Shown here one piece after another: positions 34,537 to 42,001 of a DNA stretch of 47,439 nucleotides. The stretch is from Bacillota bacterium (GTDB lineage: Bacteria > Bacillota > Clostridia > Lachnospirales > Lachnospiraceae), in contig JAMPHT010000020.1 in the NCBI GenBank assembly GCA_023663285.1, positions 1 to 47,439 on the forward strand, written 5' to 3'. How positions within the stretch are numbered: the first letter of the stretch is position 1; every line of letters starts with the position of its first letter. The notes under the pieces are model-generated. The model was not told the DNA's origin, searched no databases, and worked only from the letters and a program-made list of their open reading frames with translations. Both the position numbers and the translations under genes were made by a program.

Positions 34537-36234
34537 ATGCTACAAAGCTTACACGTGAAAAATCTGGCGCTGATCCGGGAGACAGAGGTGGAATTCGGCA
34601 GGGGTCTGAACATACTGACCGGTGAGACAGGCGCAGGAAAGTCCCTGCTTATCGGCAGCATCAATCTGGCGCTGGGAGGAAAATTTGACAAGGAAATGCT
34701 GCGGCAGGGCGCGGACAGCGCACTGGTGGAGCTGATGTTTGAAGGAGACAGCGAAAGGGTGAGGGAAAAGCTTGCCCGGATGGAGCTGGAGGCGTCGGAG
34801 GACGGCACGGTCATCATCAGCCGGAAAATGCAGGTAGGAAAAAGCGTCTGCAGGATCAATGGGGAGACTGTGACTGCAAAGCAGGTGAAGGAGCTGGCGG
34901 AAGTACTGATCGACATTCACGGCCAGCATGAGCACCAGTCCCTGCTGAACAAGCGCAAGCACATGGAGATCCTGGACTCTTACTGCGGCGGAGAATATAT
35001 CGAAGCGGCGGAGGCTGTGGCGGAAGCCTATGGCAGATGCAGGGAGTTGAAAAAAGCGCTTGCGGAAGAATCCATGGATGAGGAAACAAAGCTAAAGGAG
35101 CGGGCGCTGGCTGAGTTTGAATGTCGGGAAATCGAGGAGGCAGGGCTTAAGGAGGGGGAAGATGAGGAGCTGGAACAGCGATACCGCCTTATGGTAAACA
35201 GCAAGCGGATCATGGAAGGCCTGTCTGAGAGCTGCCGGATAACGGGAAATGACAGTGAGGAAGGCGCTGGCAGCGCTCTGGGACGGGCACTGCGGACGCT
35301 GCGGAGTATTTCTCATTTTGATAAGCGTCTGGAGGAGTTGGCGGAGCAGTTGTCGGAGATCGACAGCCTTCTTGCGGATTATAATCGGGATGTGGCGGAA
35401 TATATGGCTGACTGCGAATTTGACGAAGAGGATTTTGCAGTTACGGAGGAGCGGCTGAACCTGCTGAATCATTTGAAGGGGAAATACGGGAAAACCATAG
35501 GCGATGTCATAGGCTACGGCCAGAGCAGGCAAAAGCTGCTGGAAAAGCTGGAGGACTACGACGCTTATGTGGCAAAGCTGGAACAAGAGCTTTCAGCGGC
35601 GGAAAAAGAGCTGGACGCGGCCTGCGGAAGGCTCACTAAGATCCGGCGGAAGAACGGGCTGGTATTACAGCAGCAGCTGCAGGATGCCCTGGTTCAGTTG
35701 AATTTCCTGACGGTGGAATTTGAGATCGCGATCCGCCCGGAACAGGCGGTCACTGCCAAAGGCTGGGATGACGTGGAGTTTATGATCTCCACCAATCCGG
35801 GAGAACCCTTAAAGTCCTTGAGCCAGGTAGCCAGCGGCGGCGAGCTGTCCAGGGTCATGCTGGCCATCAAGACGGTGCTGGCGGAAAGAGATGATGTTGA
35901 CACGTTGATCTTTGATGAGATAGACGCGGGAATCAGCGGCAGGACGGCATGGAAGGTGTCGGAGCAGCTTGACACCCTGGCTCATACCCATCAGGTCATC
36001 TGCATCACCCATCTGCCCCAGATAGCGGCTATGGCGGACAGGCATTTCTGTATAGAGAAGAGCAGCACACAGGACAATACCATTACGGATATTCGCGCCC
36101 TTAAGGAAGAAGAGGGAATAGAAGAGCTTGCAAGATTGCTTGGCGGTGATGAACTGTCAGAAGCGGCAATGTCCAATGCAAGAGAGATGCGGTCACGGGC
36201 TGAGGAACATAAAGCTGCAAAAGAAATCATGTAA
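34537..36234 (+). CDS. recN: DNA repair protein RecN
   Basis: RecN is an SMC-like ATPase used in double-strand break repair. The 565-aa protein has Walker A TGETGAGKSLLIGSI, a long coiled-coil middle, the signature VASGGELSRVMLAIK, Walker B TLIFDEIDAGISG and the His switch CITHLPQIA. ATG 34537, giving MLQSLHVKNLALI, fits the family, but the AGGAGG site is 16 nt away, which is long. In most Firmicutes recN follows argR directly; here 1.7 kb of other genes lies between them. Confidence 0.96.
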   Translation: MLQSLHVKNLALIRETEVEFGRGLNILTGETGAGKSLLIGSINLALGGKFDKEMLRQGADSALVELMFEGDSERVREKLARMELEASEDGTVIISRKMQVGKSVCRINGETVTAKQVKELAEVLIDIHGQHEHQSLLNKRKHMEILDSYCGGEYIEAAEAVAEAYGRCRELKKALAEESMDEETKLKERALAEFECREIEEAGLKEGEDEELEQRYRLMVNSKRIMEGLSESCRITGNDSEEGAGSALGRALRTLRSISHFDKRLEELAEQLSEIDSLLADYNRDVAEYMADCEFDEEDFAVTEERLNLLNHLKGKYGKTIGDVIGYGQSRQKLLEKLEDYDAYVAKLEQELSAAEKELDAACGRLTKIRRKNGLVLQQQLQDALVQLNFLTVEFEIAIRPEQAVTAKGWDDVEFMISTNPGEPLKSLSQVASGGELSRVMLAIKTVLAERDDVDTLIFDEIDAGISGRTAWKVSEQLDTLAHTHQVICITHLPQIAAMADRHFCIEKSSTQDNTITDIRALKEEEGIEELARLLGGDELSEAAMSNAREMRSRAEEHKAAKEIM

Positions 36235-36269
36235 AGATAAAACGGGATTTGCAGGGGAGGACTTCGTAT

Positions 36270-36980
36270 ATGAAAATAAGATGTGTATGGGAACATAACG
36301 GAGACGACAGCATTTTGTATGCGGATAATTTTATTGGAGCTTTTACAAGAGGAGCCTCCAAAGATCTGGCAATTCAGAAAATGCCTTCTGAAATAAAATC
36401 TTATCTGCTGTGGAAGGGTGATTTGACATCAGACTTCTTTGAAACTGAGATCGTTCAGGAAAAGTGTTCCGAGCTAACCATTTCTGACGCTGATTCCGAC
36501 GTCCTCTTTGACGAAGAAAGAAAAGAATTGAGTGCGTCTGAGTATGCAGATCTGAAATCACTTGCCTTGAAATCAGCCCATGATTTTTTTGTATTGTATC
36601 AGGCAATTCCGGACAAAGATAAAAGCTGTATTCCGGCCAGGGCAACTTTTTATGGACAGATTCCCCGTACAGCATCTGAAATGTATGAGCACACGAAGAA
36701 TGTCAACGATTATTACTTCGGCGAAATCGGGGTTGCTGCGGATCATGAGGGAGATATCGTGGAATGCAGAGAGCGTGGATTTGCAGTTTTGGAAAGCCAG
36801 CCGGATTTCCTGAAAAACGTGGTCTGTCTTGGAAGCTATGATGAAGAATGGTCGCTAAGGAAAGTGCTTAGACGATTTATTTGGCATGACAGGATCCATG
36901 CAAAGGCTATGTATCGAATGGCTGTGAAAACCTTCGGCTCTGATGTTGTGCCAAATATTTTTAAGTTTGATATGATATAA
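36270..36980 (+). CDS. DinB-like protein with HicB-like N-terminal segment (236 aa)
   Basis: The C-terminal half has the histidine pattern of the DinB four-helix fold: YEHTKNVNDYYFGEI and IWHDRIHAKAMYRMA, giving three likely metal-binding His residues. The N-terminal 50 residues (ILYADNFIGAFTRGASKDLA) resemble the HicB beta-sheet domain that recognises targets in HicAB systems. DinB-fold proteins include thiol-dependent enzymes of uncertain role. GGGGAGG precedes ATG 36270. There is no HicA partner. The assignment rests on motif reading only. Confidence 0.6.
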   Translation: MKIRCVWEHNGDDSILYADNFIGAFTRGASKDLAIQKMPSEIKSYLLWKGDLTSDFFETEIVQEKCSELTISDADSDVLFDEERKELSASEYADLKSLALKSAHDFFVLYQAIPDKDKSCIPARATFYGQIPRTASEMYEHTKNVNDYYFGEIGVAADHEGDIVECRERGFAVLESQPDFLKNVVCLGSYDEEWSLRKVLRRFIWHDRIHAKAMYRMAVKTFGSDVVPNIFKFDMI

Positions 36981-37002
36981 TACACTCAAGACATAAGTTT
37001 TG

Positions 37003-37031
37003 TTGACTTGTGAATAATAGCAGCATAGAAT
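37003..37031 (+). promoter_or_regulatory. Promoter upstream of the small membrane ORF and GNAT gene
   Basis: TTGACT (37003-37008) and TAGAAT (37026-37031) are 17 nt apart. Transcription would start near 37038. Downstream, a 25-codon frame (37050-37127, start MVFGTEKSRV) without a visible ribosome binding site precedes the 43-codon frame at 37131. Confidence 0.55.
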
Positions 37032-37130
37032 GTAAGTACAATAAACAGTATGGTTTTTGGTACGGAAAAGAGCCGCGTTATGATTGCAACGAAACAGATG
37101 GATGAGCTTCTGGCGATGGAGGATTAGTTC

Positions 37131-37262
37131 ATGCTTGATTTTATATTGGATTTTTGCCTCAGTATATTTGCGGAAATCGTTTTTTACAGGAAAGAGATCA
37201 TTGATAAGCTTACAAAAAGAAAGAAGGACTCTCAATATGACAAAGCAGCAGTACTTAAGTAA
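37131..37262 (+). CDS. Possible 43-aa membrane peptide
   Basis: ATG 37131 has a good GGAGG site at 37118-37122. The translation has one hydrophobic helix (LDFILDFCLSIFAEIVFY, residues 2-19) followed by a Lys-rich tail (KLTKRKK), a layout common in small membrane proteins. It overlaps the acetyltransferase start by 26 nt, so it may be a coupled leader peptide. No family was recognised. Confidence 0.35.
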   Translation: MLDFILDFCLSIFAEIVFYRKEIIDKLTKRKKDSQYDKAAVLK

Positions 37263-37854
37263 CCCCTGCGGAGAGTCGTCGCTGCCTTATTGGAAGGCGG
37301 TCAAAATGGATGTGCCGGAAAATATGTTGATTCAACACGATCGTCATTTTTGTGGCGAGCGTTTCACGGATTATACAGATGAGCCATATTTTCGACTGTA
37401 CCATGATTTGCAAAGGCTGCCCGCTGCAATCCTGCCGGACGGTTTTCGGTTGTGCGAGGCTGCTCCGGCCGAATATGCCGCACATATCAGTGAGTGTTAT
37501 GTTGGGGTATCAATGACCGAGGCAGAGATAAAATCATATTTTCAGCGCAGAGTATATTCGCCAGCACTGTGGATTGCTGTTTGTGAGTGCAAAAGCAAAA
37601 AAATCGCTGCGACAGGAATTGCGGAATTAGATGACCAGATAGGCGAGGGAATATTGGAATGGATCCAGGTCTCTCCAACATACAGAGGGCTTGGCCTGGG
37701 AAGCTATGTTGTTACAGAGCTTTTGAACCGTATTGCCAAAAAGGCGCAATTTGCCACTGTTTCCGGTCAGATAAACAATCCGTTCAAGCCGGAAAGCTTA
37801 TATCGAAAATGCGGTTTTCAAGGGAATGACATATGGCATATATTGAAAAAATGA
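37237..37854 (+). CDS. GNAT-family N-acetyltransferase
   Basis: The 205-aa protein has the acetyl-CoA binding motif A in WIQVSPTYRGLGLGSYVVTE near residues 144-163 (R-G-L-G-L-G) and the end motif LYRKCGFQG. The N-terminal 75 residues (YWKAVKMDVPENMLIQHDRH) are an extension seen in some Firmicutes GNAT proteins. ATG 37237 follows AAGAAGGA. The substrate is unknown. It sits among accessory genes. Confidence 0.85.
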   Translation: MTKQQYLSNPCGESSLPYWKAVKMDVPENMLIQHDRHFCGERFTDYTDEPYFRLYHDLQRLPAAILPDGFRLCEAAPAEYAAHISECYVGVSMTEAEIKSYFQRRVYSPALWIAVCECKSKKIAATGIAELDDQIGEGILEWIQVSPTYRGLGLGSYVVTELLNRIAKKAQFATVSGQINNPFKPESLYRKCGFQGNDIWHILKK

Positions 37855-37960
37855 AATTGATCATGCATTGTGTAAAACTGTATGGAAAACCAAATATCCG
37901 GAGAAGCGGTCAATGGAGTTGATCTTTTTTGCATTTTAGAAAACTGAAGAAAATAGCCGA

Positions 37961-37989
37961 TTGTATTTTAAGGTATTGCATATTATAAT
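37961..37989 (+). promoter_or_regulatory. Promoter of the type II toxin-antitoxin operon
   Basis: TTGTAT (37961-37966) and TATAAT (37984-37989) are 17 nt apart, followed by a leader of about 34 nt before ATG 38030. The region 37855-37960 holds no gene that I can see. Confidence 0.65.
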
Positions 37990-38029
37990 TAGTAAGAGAG
38001 TTAAGGCTGAAATTGCCGCGGAGGTGCTT

Positions 38030-38269
38030 ATGAGTACATTAGAATATACAGTTTCCATGCTGGAAGCTATGCCGGAAGAAAGGTTAAAAGAGGTTCAGAG
38101 TTATATTCAGTATATTATGTTCCGTGATGCGGGGAATCCCATAACAGAACTACTTACGGAAGCTGCGATCGTGGAACAGTTGACAGCATCGATGGAGAAA
38201 AGTGATATGGATGCGACTATTCCGGCCAGTGTCGTTTCTCAGAAAATGAGGGAGAAATATGTCGTATAA
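38030..38269 (+). CDS. Type II antitoxin of the RelE/ParE-type pair
   Basis: The 79-aa acidic protein starts after GGAGGTG. Its N-terminal part (MLEAMPEERLKEVQSYIQYI) resembles DUF2281/VapB-like or Phd-like antitoxins; the C-terminal tail is extended and should wrap the toxin. Its last 11 nt overlap the toxin gene, the usual coupled order with antitoxin first. It would also repress its own promoter at 37961. Confidence 0.75.
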   Translation: MSTLEYTVSMLEAMPEERLKEVQSYIQYIMFRDAGNPITELLTEAAIVEQLTASMEKSDMDATIPASVVSQKMREKYVV

Positions 38270-38573
38270 GGTAGAACTGTCAGAACTGGCAAGTATGCAG
38301 TATGATAAGTTTTTGGAGTATATTTATTATAAGTTAGAGAATCCGCAGGCTGCCAATGATTTGATGCAGGATTTTGATGACACGATAGATACTTTATCGG
38401 AACAGGCTGATTATTTGGGGTACTGTAGAAGTGAACGGTTAAGGCAGTTGGGGTTCCACAAAATTCGTTTAAAGAAGCATAGGTACCTGTTGGTATACAG
38501 AGTGAAAGTTGACAAGGTGATTGTTGAAGGGATGTATCATGAACTACAGGACTATGAAAAGACAATCACATAG
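38259..38573 (+). CDS. Type II toxin, RelE/ParE superfamily
   Basis: The 104-aa basic protein has the superfamily fold pattern: VELSELASMQYDKFLEYIYY at the N-terminus, LRQLGFHKIRLKKHRYLLVY in the core strands and VIVEGMYHELQDYE at the end. RelE toxins cut mRNA on ribosomes while ParE toxins poison gyrase; the sequence by eye does not decide between them, though the YHELQDYE ending is ParE/YoeB-like. Its stop overlaps the end of the convergent ABC gene by 8 nt with no terminator between. Confidence 0.82.
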   Translation: MSYKVELSELASMQYDKFLEYIYYKLENPQAANDLMQDFDDTIDTLSEQADYLGYCRSERLRQLGFHKIRLKKHRYLLVYRVKVDKVIVEGMYHELQDYEKTIT

Positions 38574-40194
38574 AAAATTCTTTTCCGCCGCACATCCGGA
38601 TGACCCTGTCGGCAAATGCCGTTTCTTCCTCGCGGTGCGTCGTGTAAATAACGGTAGCCTTACTGCTTCTTATAAAGTTCATTAGCTTTTCGGCGTGTTC
38701 CCCGTCCAGGGACGCGGTAGGCTCGTCAAGAAGAATCATTTTGGCATTGCCGTTAGAAAAGGCTCTGGCGGCATTGACCCTCTGTTGCTCCCCTCCCGAA
38801 AGCTGGGATACGGAAGAAATTTCACGGTTTGAAAAATCAGAGACCCCGGTGGCGTCTTTCAGGAAGCTTAAGGATGGATGGTTTTCCGGGCTCATTTCAT
38901 CAAAGCTGCCCATTGAGATATTATCATCAATGGCAGCCTCATAAAGCTGGGAAGCGGCGGGCATATAGGAGAAAATATGGTTTTCCCTGAAATATTCCGC
39001 ATCATCTGCCGGGGACTTCCCAAATAGTGTTATACTGCCGGAGGTTGGTGCATACATACCCATGATACAGCGGAGCAGTGTGGATTTTCCGCTGCCGTTT
39101 TCACCCAGGATCGCAATATGCTCCCCCTCTTTTACACATAAGTTTACATCCGACAGAATTTTTCTGCCCTCTGCTTCAAAACACAGTCCGTTGATCACCA
39201 GGGCGCAGCTATTGTCATAATTGTGAGGTCGTTCCTCTCTTCTTAAGGCGAAAAGCTCCCCGCCATTGTCGATCGGCACGGTATTGTATGGGATATATGC
39301 CGCCATCTGCTGAATATCCTGAGTCTGCTTGCCCGATTCTTCAATAATACTTTTAACGGAAGCCAGATTTCCGCCCGAAATTTTTACACTGCCGGGCAAA
39401 AATCCTAAAACAGGATAAATCAATCCGCTTACCAGTTCGCTTATTACTTTTTGCAGGGAGATATAAAAATTATTCTTTTTAAGCTGCTCTGTCTGAACAC
39501 GGAAAATATCCCTTCTGGTTTGCTCAAAGCGGTCCTTTATGATGCCCTGCAGGCTGTTCATATTGATAAAATCTGCTTTATACATAAGCTCTTCAACATT
39601 TTTATTTTTTTCGGCTTCAAGGTCCTGGAGCCGGGAGGCGTATTTTTCGGATATGTCATTCACTTTTTTGCCCGCAAAAACCGTGACGCCGATATGGGCC
39701 AGGATAAAGAAGGAAACCGTATAATGGACCTTTACCGATAAGATCAACAGAACGCCTGTTACGATCACACTGATCACAAGCCGGATGATCATGACCCATA
39801 ATGAGAGGGCGGAATCCGTGAAGGCAGTCATTCTCTGGAGCAGCTCTTCCTCATCATATTTTGCTTCCCTTTCACCGTAGGGCAGCGCAAACAGATCCTT
39901 ATACAGATCCGCCGAGCCCCTGTAAATAAGGTTTGCGCACATGACATTTCCGTATACATTCACTATGTAATCCAGGATAAGCAGGAAAAAAGCAGCCAGG
40001 ATCAATGAAAGGATCATCAGGGGCGTTACACTCATGCCGTTTTCTATTCTGCCGATGATATATTGTATCATAAAGGGCGAAGCTAAGGGCAGCCCGAAGG
40101 AAACAAGAGAAAACAGCATCAGCAGAGCCGCAAATTTCAGCTTATATTTTTTTAGGATAAGGGATGTGGATCTCAGCCTGTTTAACATTTTCAT
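38566..40194 (-). CDS. ABC exporter half-transporter, second gene of pair
   Basis: The 542-aa protein has about six membrane helices in residues 1-290 and a C-terminal ATPase with Walker A LGENGSGKSTLLRC, signature SQLSGGEQQRVNAARAFS, Walker B MILLDEPTASLD and His in YTTHREEE. It has no N-terminal C39 peptidase domain. ATG directly follows the stop of the upstream gene, so the two form a heterodimer. The membrane-to-ATPase linker is AT-rich. The substrate is not evident; no precursor peptide gene is adjacent. Confidence 0.88.
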   Translation of the reverse strand: MKMLNRLRSTSLILKKYKLKFAALLMLFSLVSFGLPLASPFMIQYIIGRIENGMSVTPLMILSLILAAFFLLILDYIVNVYGNVMCANLIYRGSADLYKDLFALPYGEREAKYDEEELLQRMTAFTDSALSLWVMIIRLVISVIVTGVLLILSVKVHYTVSFFILAHIGVTVFAGKKVNDISEKYASRLQDLEAEKNKNVEELMYKADFINMNSLQGIIKDRFEQTRRDIFRVQTEQLKKNNFYISLQKVISELVSGLIYPVLGFLPGSVKISGGNLASVKSIIEESGKQTQDIQQMAAYIPYNTVPIDNGGELFALRREERPHNYDNSCALVINGLCFEAEGRKILSDVNLCVKEGEHIAILGENGSGKSTLLRCIMGMYAPTSGSITLFGKSPADDAEYFRENHIFSYMPAASQLYEAAIDDNISMGSFDEMSPENHPSLSFLKDATGVSDFSNREISSVSQLSGGEQQRVNAARAFSNGNAKMILLDEPTASLDGEHAEKLMNFIRSSKATVIYTTHREEETAFADRVIRMCGGKEFSM

Positions 40195-41808
40195 TTATTT
40201 TTCTCCCATATTTAGGATTTTTACACTTTCCTGGGAATCATGCTCAAAATCCATATGTGAGGACATGATAAGTATCTGGGAGCTCTCCTTAAGCTGCGCA
40301 AGGAGCTTTCCGAATATCTCCCTGCGCGAGTCCGGGTCTATGGCGGAGAAGCTTTCATCGGAAATGATCAGGTCATGATCTCCGTAAAAAGCTCTGGCAA
40401 GACAGATCCTCTGCTGTTCTCCCGAAGATAGCTCCAGCATGGAGACAGGGGTGTCCAGCCCCCTTTGGAATTTGGGGATAAGGTCCTTTAATCCGGTCTG
40501 CTCCAATGCGTGATCAAGCTTCTCTTCATCCGCAGCCTTAAACAATGTGATATTTTCCTTCACTGTGCCGGAGATAAGCTGAGGCTCCTGGCTTAAATAT
40601 AAGATCCTGTCCCAAAAGGAGTTTTCCCTGATATTTTTCAGGTTTTTACCGCAACAGATGATATTTCCCTTATAACCCTTTAAAATATCCGCGAAAATTT
40701 TCAGCAGAGTGGATTTACCGCAGCCTGACGCGCCGTTTAAAATCAAACACTCACCGGACTTTAAGTCGAAATTTATGTTTTCAAAGAGATTATTTCCATT
40801 TTCGTAGGCAAAGCTTACATTTTGCGCAGAGAGCGAGGTGATTTTTGCAATATCCTCAAATCCGTCGGAGATTCCAGCCTGCGGGGTCAGCAAAGCGTTT
40901 ATCCTGCCGTCCATGCCCTTAAGCTGCTGATAATCTGAAATACAGGCGGGAATTTGATACAGGGTATTGGTCAAAAATCCCAGGGCCGCCAGAAGCGCGA
41001 TCAAATCGCTGATCTCAATACTGCCCTTGGAGATCCCGTATCCCCCGATGATCAGTGTAACGCAGGTGTTCAAAATCGTGTTTGCCGAGCCTAAGATTCT
41101 TTGCACTGTCATTGTGCTTAAGATTTTTGTCTGATCGGTTTTATAGTCCCCGATCTCTTTTTGATAAGGTTCAATGACCCTTTCGCCGTTGAGGGCACAG
41201 GCGGCCTCACGGTTTCGCACAAGCTCCGCATTGTGGTTATAGATGGCCCCCATATGATAATAAAGCTTTTCATTCTGTTCCGGCAGCTTCCTGCTCTTGC
41301 AGGCGCTTATTGAGATTGCCGCCAGGGACAAAAAAAGGGTCAGGGCAAAAAGCCAGGGCTCGATCACAATTACGTAGATACTTGTCAATACGACGGAAAC
41401 AGCAGTTCCTGCCACCTTTAGCAGAAAGCCTGAAAGCTGCTCAGAATATGTAAAAATATCATTTCGGATAACAGGTAACATTTTTTCGGCATTTTCATCG
41501 TTTTTATAATTTTGACCAAGCCAGACGTCCATGCCTTTTTGCTCCAGCGATCCTATCAGCTTCTGCCTGATCCTCAAGGATTTACTGTTTTGAAGGCAGA
41601 GAAGCAGAGCCGATAGTATCAGGCTCACTGAAAATACTGCAAATATGCCCCATATTCCGCCCATATTTCTGGTCAGACAGAAGTCCGCCAGAAGTCTTAT
41701 GCACTCCAGATAAATAATACCCATACCTGAACCCAGGCAGACGGCAAGCCATGCCGTAAATAAATCGCCGGCGGATTTTTTCAGTATGCTTTTTGATTCG
41801 GTATTCAT
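40195..41808 (-). CDS. ABC exporter half-transporter, first gene of pair
   Basis: The 537-aa partner has six likely membrane helices and an ATPase with Walker A NGASGCGKSTLLKI, signature LELSSGEQQRICLARAF, Walker B LIISDESFSAID and His in MSSHMDFEH. Compared with its partner, the signature has Ser for Gly (LSSGE) and Walker B has Ser for Pro, so one of the two composite ATP sites may be degenerate, as in many heterodimeric exporters. A GGGAG site precedes ATG and a consensus promoter lies at 41846-41874. Confidence 0.88.
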   Translation of the reverse strand: MNTESKSILKKSAGDLFTAWLAVCLGSGMGIIYLECIRLLADFCLTRNMGGIWGIFAVFSVSLILSALLLCLQNSKSLRIRQKLIGSLEQKGMDVWLGQNYKNDENAEKMLPVIRNDIFTYSEQLSGFLLKVAGTAVSVVLTSIYVIVIEPWLFALTLFLSLAAISISACKSRKLPEQNEKLYYHMGAIYNHNAELVRNREAACALNGERVIEPYQKEIGDYKTDQTKILSTMTVQRILGSANTILNTCVTLIIGGYGISKGSIEISDLIALLAALGFLTNTLYQIPACISDYQQLKGMDGRINALLTPQAGISDGFEDIAKITSLSAQNVSFAYENGNNLFENINFDLKSGECLILNGASGCGKSTLLKIFADILKGYKGNIICCGKNLKNIRENSFWDRILYLSQEPQLISGTVKENITLFKAADEEKLDHALEQTGLKDLIPKFQRGLDTPVSMLELSSGEQQRICLARAFYGDHDLIISDESFSAIDPDSRREIFGKLLAQLKESSQILIMSSHMDFEHDSQESVKILNMGEK

Positions 41809-41845
41809 TTTTGTCCATCTCCCGTTGACGAAACAGTCTGCTTTG

Positions 41846-41874
41846 ATTATATGTGTAAAAATACAGGATGTAAA
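41846..41874 (-). promoter_or_regulatory. Promoter of the ABC exporter pair
   Basis: On minus, TTTACA (41874-41869) and TATAAT (41851-41846) are exactly 17 nt apart, near-consensus. Transcription would start near 41838, 30 nt before ATG 41808. It diverges from carB, whose own TATAAT (41930-41935) lies on the other strand. Confidence 0.75.
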
Positions 41875-42001
41875 TAAAAATATATACCAATCTTTACACG
41901 CGGTCCTTTTCGCCCGGTCTATTTTATGTTATAATTCCCTACAGGGAAAATTTGAGCAGCAAGCATTTCTTGTGTTTTTATAATCAGGCAGGAGGTTCAA
42001 A

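Noticed and set aside
37961-38029. Longer start for the type II antitoxin at 37961
   Set aside because: That position is the -35 box of a near-consensus promoter; ATG 38030 has a strong GGAGG site.
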